Positions 56,538 through 64,000 of a stretch of 64,000 bases of DNA are shown here, piece after piece; the first letter of the stretch is position 1; each line of letters opens with the position of its first letter. The notes beneath the pieces are model-generated. The model ran no database searches, had not been told where the DNA came from, and worked only from the letters and a program-made list of their open reading frames with translations. The position numbers and the translations under genes were made by a program. Origin of the DNA: Benincasa hispida (Eukaryota; Streptophyta; Magnoliopsida; Cucurbitales; Cucurbitaceae); assembly GCF_009727055.1 (NCBI RefSeq), contig NC_052350.1:27406830-27470829 (forward strand), read 5' to 3'.

Positions 56538-56640
56538 CACTACAAGAAATCTGGCTTTTTGCGACTAAAAAACTTTGTTGCTAAAAATATCTTTTCGTTG
56601 CAAAAGCGTTTTAGCGACTAATATCAGAAGCGACTCGAGA
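56538..56640. mobile_element. CACTA-type transposon end
   Basis: CACTACAAGAAATCTGG at 56538 is the classic terminus of plant CACTA elements. It is followed by GCGACTAAA, TTGCTAAAA, TTGCAAAAGCG and TTTTAGCGACT, which look like subterminal repeats. The matching opposite end is not seen, so this is a fragment or a MITE end. Confidence 0.65.
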
Positions 56641-56744
56641 TCATATGAGGCCTTATATAAAACATTGATAGAGAGTCCTTCATATGACAAGTATTATCTA
56701 AAATGTATGTTCTTTCCTTTTTGATATACAAAATTATGTATTAA

Positions 56745-59191
56745 ATTTTGATAATCTATGTTAATTAATATATCCTTTTCAAAGAGTAATATGGCCAATC
56801 CATTTAATCTTTCTTGCGACATAGTTGACTTTAAATCAGATTTAGTTCATTTTAATTTTGAAAAACTCTTTCAGCAAAAGCAACCATTACCGACATTGTT
56901 AATAATATTCTATAAGCAATATATGCCTTTGGAAAAACATTTACCTTTCTTTATATAATTTAATATTTTAATAGGACAATCAATTTTATTTTGCAAGACT
57001 TCTCTTAATATTTTTAATTCAAAAAATAAATATAACCATTAATATTAGAAAATGTATCATGTTTAAATGTATTTTCAAGATTAATACAATATCTTTTCAA
57101 AATATCATCATCTAATGACTTTAAAATTTTCATATCAAATAAGAAGTTAAAGATATTTTTGTGTACTTGAAATTGTTCGATCTTTTTTTAAGTGAAGAAA
57201 TTGCTTGATCTATAATATAGTAAAAGTATCAATTCTCAAAGAATCTTCAAGTGACCATGTTTCTTTAATGTCAACATTCTCATCAAATTATTTTTTTTCT
57301 TTGAATCATTCTTTTTTCATGAAATATTGGTTGTATTTTCATATCATTCGCAATTTCTTTACTGAAATCATAGCATCCGTGAATCTCTTTCTCTATATTT
57401 TTCTAAAAATGGAACTAAACATCTCAAGTGATCTAAAGCAACATCAATATGCATATCTTTATGTAATAATATTTTACTCACATAATTTACAAGAAATAAG
57501 ATATCATACCACATAGTCATGCCTAACAAGAATTCAAAATTCTCAAATTCATAAGTAGCTAAACAATTAGTTTCAATTTTCACTTTAGGATTTTTACTAG
57601 TTTCTCTTATTTTAATAGTGTCCCTTATTTGAAGTGCTTGGAATCTTATTACTTTAACACTTTTAATTCGACTTTTCTATCGTGTTTGTGGCATTGGATT
57701 GATAGTCAAGTTGGTTATGTGATCTAGTAAAAGTTTCCACCGTTTTGTAGACGAAGAAAATAAAGAAAAAATATGTTGCACAACTCCAAAAAATGTCATA
57801 GCTCATGACATGAGCTACCCATGTCAGAAAGTACTAGATTGAGATTATGACAACCCAAGGTGTATAAAATGCTCTAGGATTTGTTTCTAATAATCTTTTT
57901 TGTATACATGTTTTTTTCCTTTCATATTAAATCCATTGTCAAATTCTTGTCCTCTTATATTCAATATACAATTTTAAAATCTTTAATTGTATTTATAAGC
58001 ACATCAAATAAACCTTTTCTAGTAGTATCTTCAACTTTTAAAAATTCTAAAATTATTATTCTATTTTTATTAGACTTGTTGAAATATCAACACACCTCAA
58101 TATAAGAGACATTTGTTCTTGATGACTTACACCGGTGTACAATCTAATATAACTAAAAAATATAATTTTTATTTCAAGTCCTAATAGCTGACAGAGTTCA
58201 TTTTATATATTATATTCAAGATAATGATAATGAATTTCTTTATTTTGAATATAATGAACATGTTCTTGCATTATTGGATCAAATTTAGAAATCATTTTAA
58301 TTAACCTTAAAATTTTTACATTATTTTCTTAGTAATTTTATCCATTACTTCCTCGAAATGCTAAATTATTTTTTGCAAGATTTTTAACAATAGCAATAAT
58401 TCGTTTCATACTTTATTCCAATGTTTATTTTCTTTATTAATTAATTTTTGAACATATTTGTCAATTGTTTTATTTTTTTACCATTCTAATTTGTAAATTA
58501 ACTCAAGCAATCATATTAGTTATGTGTTCACTACTAGTTTCATGACTTTGAAGCAAAGAAAGTGATTTTTCCGATCATTAACTCCTTCCATAGCCAATTG
58601 AACCATATTAGATTTAGTATCAAATAACTTACAACAAAAACAATAAACTCTATCGAAATTCTTTGAGTAAACTAGTCAATTTCTATCATATTTTTCACCA
58701 TTAGATAATTTCTTAGTATAATGAATATTAGAAAAATGTCTAGAATTTTTATCTTTTGGAAAAATTAAATGACTTTCTCTAATGGGTCCTTTTCTACCAA
58801 TAAGTCAATTAATTTAGGATCAAGAATTTTCCATCTTCCTGGATCATATATATTATATTTAGAATGCACCATGCATGTCTTATTATTATTAGTAATATCA
58901 TCATGGTTTTCTCTTTTCTCCTCGCTCTCTAGTTTTTTTTTTTTTTTTTTTTCTTTTCATTCTTATTTGATTACATGCTTCATATTCAACAATATAATTA
59001 TCTACTATTTTTGTGTCATCTTTTAATTTGTCTATATCTATCCTTTCTTCCATTATTTCATCAATTTTATTACTTTTACTTCAAATAACAAATTTATTGT
59101 GAGCACATTTTTTTTTAGATTCAATCAATTTTGTTAATCTTCTTTTCTTCTCGAGCTTTTCATATCCAGATTCATATTTTCTTGTAGACAT
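56745..59191 (-). pseudogene. hAT-like transposase (zinc finger plus dimerisation domain), decayed
   Basis: From 59191 down, pieces in shifting frames are MSTRKYESGYEKLEKKRR, then PRKWKILDPKLID-like and KGPIRE with FPKDKNSRHFS (58810-58720), KLSNGEKYDRN and VYCFCCKLFDTKSN (58700-58600). This is the TTF-type zinc-finger start of a plant protein group annotated as zinc-finger MYM-type 1-like, which are hAT transposase relatives. In the middle is TMWYDILFLVNYVSKILLHK (57500). The end has KAYIAYRILLTMSVMVAFAERVF (56930-56860), the hAT dimerisation segment normally ending in SAERSFSKLK. More than twenty stops and shifts make it dead. Confidence 0.75.
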
Positions 59192-59816
59192 ATTGATATT
59201 CTAAGTATGCAAATATGAATAAATCTTATATGTTAAGGTATTGAACAATCATATGATTTTTTTTTTTTTCAAAAAAAGGATCAAAGAAAATTGAATGAAA
59301 AACCTAGAACTTTGAAGCAATTGGATTGAGTTCAGGAAATGATTTCTGCTCTAGAAATTGATAATCAAACTTGGACTCGTGTGGCCATATAGAATGTCGA
59401 TGAAAAGCTGAGAGTCGAGAGAGATTTAGAGATAGGGAGAGAATTCAACTTAAAATGGATTTAACCTACCATATGTGTAATATATTTATGAAGGGAACGA
59501 GTTTTAATTTTGAAAAAAATAAATAAATAATATGAAATATGAAAGGTCTTCAACCCTCCTTATGTAAACTCATGAGAGTTTTGAGGAAGTTATATTAATG
59601 GTTGAGATTTTTAAGGTTGAAAGGAATTATGAATAAAAAGATAAAAGGTTAATAATTTGAAATATCATCCAATTAAAATTGAGAGAATTTATGAGCTCAT
59701 TAATTATGGATTTTTTTAGTAGTTAGTATTTTATAAGAAAAATTTTATGAAAAGTAATAAGTATATTATTTTATATTTTAAATTTAATTTCATTAAAAGA
59801 TAAATTTGAAGGATCT
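59192..59816. other. Leader/flank of the hAT remnant, no gene seen
   Basis: AT-rich sequence with a purine-rich part (59400-59450) that could be the 5' leader of the transposase read on the minus strand. No inverted repeat end could be matched. Confidence 0.35.
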
Positions 59817-60525
59817 AAAGGCAACATTAGGGGGTGAATAGGGTTGACTACCAATTTTTTTTTAAAAAAATAATTTTATCTTTAACCAATACTCAATAAA
59901 GTTAACCCACTAATTTGATTAAAGAAAATTTATGCAAGACAAAACTTGAATCATACAAGCTATGATAACTTCAAATTTAAAGACAATTTAATCAAGGATA
60001 AATTTAAATAATACACTAAAAATTAAATCATGCAATTTGGAAAGATTAAAAGAAAAACTAAGACAATAAGCAAAAAATTTGAAAACAAGAAATAAAAGAG
60101 AGAGAGGAAGAGAAAACACCAGGAATTATAGTGGTTCGGCAAATTGCCTACTCCATTCTCTAAGACTCCTTCTTGGGTATTTCACTAAGTGATCCTCTTA
60201 CAGGTGAGGACCAAACCGACACACGACCCTCTTTTTTTTAGGCTAAAGAGAAACCCAAGATTCTTTTTACTGGTTCAGGATCAAACCAATTTCTTTTTCT
60301 CACAACCCAAGGTACCTTAATACAATTCCTAAAAATTAAAAGAAAATCTCACAATATTACCTCTTGAAGGCTAAATTCACAATTTGAGCACTAAAAAAAA
60401 AACTCACAAAAATAACTCTAGGCCAATTTAAGAGCAATGAGGACCAGAATTTGAAAGTAGAGAGAATTGAGAGCTTAAGACTTGATAGCTTTTGGTATGT
60501 GTATATGAAGAGTAAAATCAAGTCG

Positions 60526-60533
60526 AATTTATA
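60526..60533 (-). promoter_or_regulatory. TATA box of the Sirevirus-like LTR
   Basis: The minus strand reads CGCCTATAAATTCG. It lies 770 bp from the LTR start and 420 bp downstream of the TGACGTGGC cluster. Confidence 0.6.
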
Positions 60534-60949
60534 GGCGAGGGGGATAAATTTTGGCCATTGGATATGATTGCAAATGAAGGGTGGAGATTGAATAAAAATA
60601 GAAAAGGAAAGGATTTGAAAAGGAATTTTGAAAGATTGGAATTATTAAGATTTGGAGAATAAAAAGGATTTGAAGGATGAAAATTTAGGAAGGAAATCAA
60701 ATTTGAAAAGGCTGGAATTTGGTGAGAATTTGGAGAAAATTAGATTAGGAAATTAAAGGAAAATAAGAAAATAAAAATGAAAATAAAAAAATAAAAATAA
60801 AAATAAAAATAGTCGGATGATATGAGCACCACATGCATAGGGGAGGAGATTGAGCGTCACGCGCCGCATTCTATGAAGAAACCATAGGCACGTGCAGCGC
60901 ACGCGCGCATCCGCGCATGAAGCTGGGTGACCGCCACTTGTCATTATCT

Positions 60950-61110
60950 CATTCGTCCACGGTTGCCACGTCACTGCCACATCATGTGCCACGTCAGCAA
61001 AAAGTGACCGGTTGGAGTGTCACGTCAGTTGCCATGTCATCAATACTGACCGTTTGTGTGCCACGTCAACTGCCACATCGGATGCCACGTGTCACTGCCA
61101 CGTTGGATTT
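60950..61110 (-). promoter_or_regulatory. Cluster of TGACGTGGC/G-box motifs in U3
   Basis: On the minus strand TGACGTGGC occurs exactly at 60965-60973, 60988-60996 and 61060-61068. Variants are at 61020-61027 (TGACGTGA) and 61084-61094 (TGACACGTGGC with a CACGTG core); further one-base variants (GCCACATCA, GCCATGTCA, GCCACGTTG on the plus strand) fill the gaps. The words are the ACGT-core sites bound by plant bZIP factors of the stress and abscisic-acid pathways. About nine copies in 160 bp suggest selection or tandem growth of an enhancer. Confidence 0.75.
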
Positions 61111-61296
61111 CCTCTGCAATCTTCTTTTGCTTATAACTTTCTCATTTGAACTCCGATTTGAGCGATTCAAATTGCGTTGGAATCGTCTTCCCGAGCTCTA
61201 CAAGATAGTGATCTGAAACACTAAAAATTTTAGTACAAAAAATCTGAGTTTGTTATCATAAAAATACTTTGTTTGATTGAAGCCCTAAAGCTAACA

Positions 61297-61482
61297 ATCT
61301 CCCCCTTTTTGATGATGACAAACCACCATAATACCAAAAATATTTTTCCCCCTTTTGTTATCAACAAAAAGATATACAAGTGATTTTTCTCCCTCTTAAT
61401 CATACCAATAATGCTCCCCCTCAATAAATTATAACACATAAATTCATAGAAATATGAATCATGCTCCCCCTATCAAACATAA
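61297..61482 (-). other. Multiple polypurine tracts upstream of the 3' LTR
   Basis: On the minus strand AAAAAGGGGGAGAT (61297-61310) precedes the LTR. Further G5-containing tracts lie at about 61350 (AAAAGGGGGAAAA), 61412-61420 and 61464-61471 (AGGGGGAGCAT). Repeated polypurine tracts of this kind are a reported trait of Sireviruses. Confidence 0.75.
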
Positions 61483-62382
61483 TTAGGAAATTCTAATAAT
61501 ACCAAGTGCAAGTCTATTTTTACAAAAAGCTTCTTCATTTAATGGCTTTGTAAGAATATCTGCTACCTGGTTCTTAGTATTAACATAACTAATGACAATA
61601 TTCTTATTTTGTACATGCTCTCGAAGAAAATGATATCTAATATCTATATACTTTGTTCTAGAATGTTGAATGAGATTTTTAGTTAAATTAATTGAACTAG
61701 TATTATCACAAAAGATTGGTACTTGTTCAAAATTTAAACCAAAATCACGCAACGTTTGTTTCATCCATAAAACTTGAGAACAACAACTAGCAACAGCAAT
61801 ATATTCAGCCTCAGTGATAGATAATGCAATAGAATTTTGCTTTTTACTATACCAAGATACTAAAGAACTGCTTCGAAAATGACATGTTCCACTAATACTT
61901 TTTCTATCAGTTAGACTGTCAGCAAAATCAGCATCAGAATATGCAATCAAATCTAAAGATGCATTTTTAGGATACCATAAGCCTAAATCAACGGTACCAA
62001 GTAAATATTTAAAAATTCTTTTTACAGCATGCAAGTGCGATTCTTTAGGACATGATTGAAATCTAGCACATATGCATACAGTAAACATAATATCAGGCCT
62101 ACTCGCAGTTAAGTAAAGCAAGGATCTGATCATACCTCTATAAGCTTTAATATCTATGTTTTTACCTTTTTCATCCTTATCAAGCTTTGTAGCGGTACTC
62201 ATCGGGGTCTTTGCTACTTTTGCATTGTCGAACTTAAACCTTTTGAGTAGATCCCTTGTGTACTTTTCTTGATTTATGAAGATTTCATCTTCAAGTTGTT
62301 TAATTTGAAGCCCAAGGAAGAATTTAAGTTCTCCCATCATGCTCATTTCAAACTCACTAAGCATACACTTAGAACCGAAAGC
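61483..62382 (-). pseudogene. Sirevirus-like copia RT C-terminus and RNase H, 5' truncated
   Basis: This 300-codon open frame is the best preserved in the window. It runs EFEMSMMGELKFFLGLQIKQ, NQEKYTRDLLKRFKFDNAKV, YRGMIRSLLYLTASRPDIMF, HLHAVKRIFKYLLGTVDLGL, SDADFADSLTDRKSISGTCH (RNase H Asp), SITEAEYIAVASCCSQVLWM (Glu), IFCDNTSSINLTKNLI (Asp) and HSRTKYIDIRYHFLREHVQN, ending QVADILTKPLNEEAFCKNR and a stop at 61483. The YVDD part and everything upstream are missing, because at about 62382 the sequence switches to a plus-strand LTR of the same family. Confidence 0.92.
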
Positions 62383-62712
62383 CACTATAATTCCCGATGT
62401 GTTTCTCTTCCTCTCTCTCTTTTATTTCTTGTTTTCAAATTTTTTGCTTCTTTGTCTTAGTTATTCTTTTCTTTTCCAAATTGCATGATTTATTTTTTAG
62501 TGTGTTATTTTAAATTTATCCTTGATTAATTGTTTTTTAATTTGAAGTTATCATAGCTTTACATGATTCAAGTTTTGTCTTGCATAAATTTTATTTAATC
62601 AAATAGTGGGTTAACTTTATTGAGATTGGTTGAAGATAAATATTTTTTTTTTAAAAAAAAAAATGGTAGTCAACCCTATTCACCCCCTCTAGAGTTGCCT
62701 TTAGATCCTACA
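62383..62712 (+). mobile_element. Sirevirus-like LTR, 3' part, plus orientation
   Basis: Read forward it is the reverse complement of 59817-60150 (CCACTATAATTCC, then TCTTCCTCTCTCTCTTTTAT, and at the end CTCTAGAGTTGCCTTTAGATCCTACA). It ends just before a primer site, so it is the end of a 5' LTR whose first 1.1 kb is lost. Confidence 0.9.
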
Positions 62713-62714
62713 AT

Positions 62715-62726
62715 TGGTATCAGAGC
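62715..62726 (+). other. Primer-binding site of the plus-strand Sirevirus-like element
   Basis: TGGTATCAGAGC, exact initiator Met tRNA type, two bases after the LTR. Confidence 0.95.
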
Positions 62727-63050
62727 GGGTAGCTCAGTTTTCTTATTTCAAGAAGGTTTTGTATTTTTTCTTGATTTTACATTATGTTTTTTTTATCTTA
62801 TTAAATCTGGAATTTTTCTAATTTTTTGCAAAAAGTTTGAAAATTAAGTTTTAAAAAAAGTTGTTTTCATTAGAAATTTTTTTCTTGAAAATTGGTTATT
62901 AAAACCTTTTTTTTCTCTACTTCTTAATCTTTGAAATTTTTTTGATTAAAATCTAAATTTTGAAAAATATTTCTCTTCAAAAATCTTTAAAAAATAAATA
63001 AAAATTATTATATTCCTTTTCTCTTTCGAAAAACTTAATTGTTCGAGCTT

Positions 63051-64000
63051 ATGGCAACTACTGGAATAAATGGGTATGATGAAGGTCAATCTACCACTAG
63101 GCCACCTTTGTTTGATGGAAATAATTATGCATGGTGGAAAACTAGGATGAGATTTATTTGATTTCTATTGACTATAATCTATAGAAAATTGTTTTAATGG
63201 TCCTTTAATTCCTACTAAGATAGTTGATAATAAGATATTCCTAAGGAAGAAAAAGAGTTTAATGATGAAGATAAAAAGAAAGTTTTCTATTAATGCTAAA
63301 GCCATGAACTGTCTGTTTTGTGCTTTATGTCCTAATGAGTTTAATCGAGTCTCTGCATGTAATTTGCTAAAGAATTTTGGGATATGCTTGAAGTAACTCA
63401 TGAAGGAACCAATCTAGTTAAAGAGTCAAAGATTAGCATGTTAGTTCATAATTATGAATTGTTTAAAATGGATGCAAATGAAACTATATTGAAATGTTTA
63501 CTAGGTTTACGAATATTGTTAATGCTTTGAAGGGATTAGAAATATTATACCAACTCTGAAATGTGAGAAAAATTCTTAGATCATTGCCTAAGAGTTGGGA
63601 AGCTAAGGTGACGGCGATCCAAGAAGCAAAATACCTCTCAAAACTTCCACTGGAGGAGCTCGTTGGATCTCTTACGACACATGAGATATATCATGTAGGC
63701 CAATGTGGAAGAAGATGTCAAAAAGAAGAAGAGCCTAACATTAAAGTCCACTCAAGTTCAAGAGGACTCTGAAACTGAAGCTGAACTAAATGATGAGGAG
63801 TTGCTTACTTGACCAAGAAGTTCAAAAAGTATTTTAGGAGGGAAAACTTATCAAGAAAGTCAACAATCAAGAAGGCAAGGAGAAAGAGCAACAAGATACA
63901 ATCATCTGTTATGATGCAAAAAGCCCTAACGCGTGAAGTGGGACTGTCCTCAAAGAAGCCATTTCAAGAAAGAGCAGGAAGGCCATGAAAGCTACTTTAG
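63051..64000 (+). pseudogene. gag: Sirevirus-like copia gag, broken, runs off the window
   Basis: The ATG at 63051 gives MATTGINGYDEGQSTTRPPL and then FDGNNYAWWKTRMRFI, a copia Gag start, with a stop at 63159. Later frames hold MLEVTHEGTNLVKESKI-like (63385), TNIVNALKGL-like (63520), VRKILRSLPKSWEAKVTAIQ (63562) and LSKLPLEELVGSLTTHEI (63630). Near 63920 is a zinc-knuckle stretch beginning CYDA, in which the second Cys is lost. Several frameshifts occur. The rest of the element would lie beyond the window. Confidence 0.87.

Larger units (their letters stand above)
59817..61296 (-). mobile_element. Sirevirus-like copia 3' LTR (1480 bp)
   Basis: On the minus strand it starts TGTTAGCTTTAGGGCTTC directly after a polypurine tract and ends at CCTTTAGATCCTTCA (59817). 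The last 300 bp match the plus-strand LTR at 62383-62712 in reverse complement, where the primer site fixes the end. A TATA box lies at 60526-60533. A cluster of TGACGTGGC-type motifs lies upstream of it (60950-61110). Confidence 0.87.

Overview
This window looks like repeat-rich, probably pericentromeric or otherwise heterochromatic, nuclear DNA of a flowering plant. I find no intact host gene, no tRNA or rRNA gene and no CRISPR. Almost every base I can assign belongs to LTR retrotransposons (Ty1/copia and Ty3/gypsy) or to decayed DNA transposons (a MuDR-like element, a hAT-like element, one CACTA-type end and a small MITE). The MITE-like repeat at 53.39-53.56 kb, built of GATAGA/TCTATC motifs, resembles repeats I associate with cucurbit genomes, so Cucurbitaceae is my best guess; this rests on memory, not on a search.

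Layout. 1-2.5 kb: fragments of a 2-kb LTR family (family A). 2.78-7.69 kb: a gypsy element with a 2.45-kb 5' LTR, primer site, gag only, polypurine tract and a truncated 3' LTR. It carries a sequencing-library junction adapter at 5428-5461 and a one-N join with a 63-bp duplication at 6835. 8.7-9.9 kb: remnant of a MuDR transposase. 11.68-14.11 kb: a gypsy solo LTR. 15.74-23.4 kb (minus): a TAT/Ogre-type gypsy with 3' LTR, a tandem array in the 3' untranslated region and pol with two RNase H domains, cut by a family A solo LTR at its stop codon. 23.4-26.1 kb: 5' half of a copia element. 26.1-28.4 kb: unassigned.

28.4-40.9 kb: a four-deep nest. A TAT-type LTR piece holds a gypsy solo LTR; that holds copia B (minus); copia B holds two further solo LTRs. 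41.42-52.75 kb: copia C (plus) with matching 5-bp target duplications; it holds a family A solo LTR and an internally deleted gypsy. 53-56.5 kb: MITE, two short-unit minisatellites and a TAT-type LTR piece. 56.5-59.2 kb: CACTA-type end and a decayed hAT-like transposase. 59.8-64 kb: two pieces of one Sirevirus-like copia family, head to head.

Exact 5-bp target duplications around most insertions let the order of insertion be read directly. The window holds six solo LTRs, so LTR-LTR recombination has been active. The most unusual biological signal is that several unrelated elements carry clusters of short hairpins whose arms change in a compensating way while the loops stay alike. The most practical finding is the adapter sequence, which shows an assembly error.
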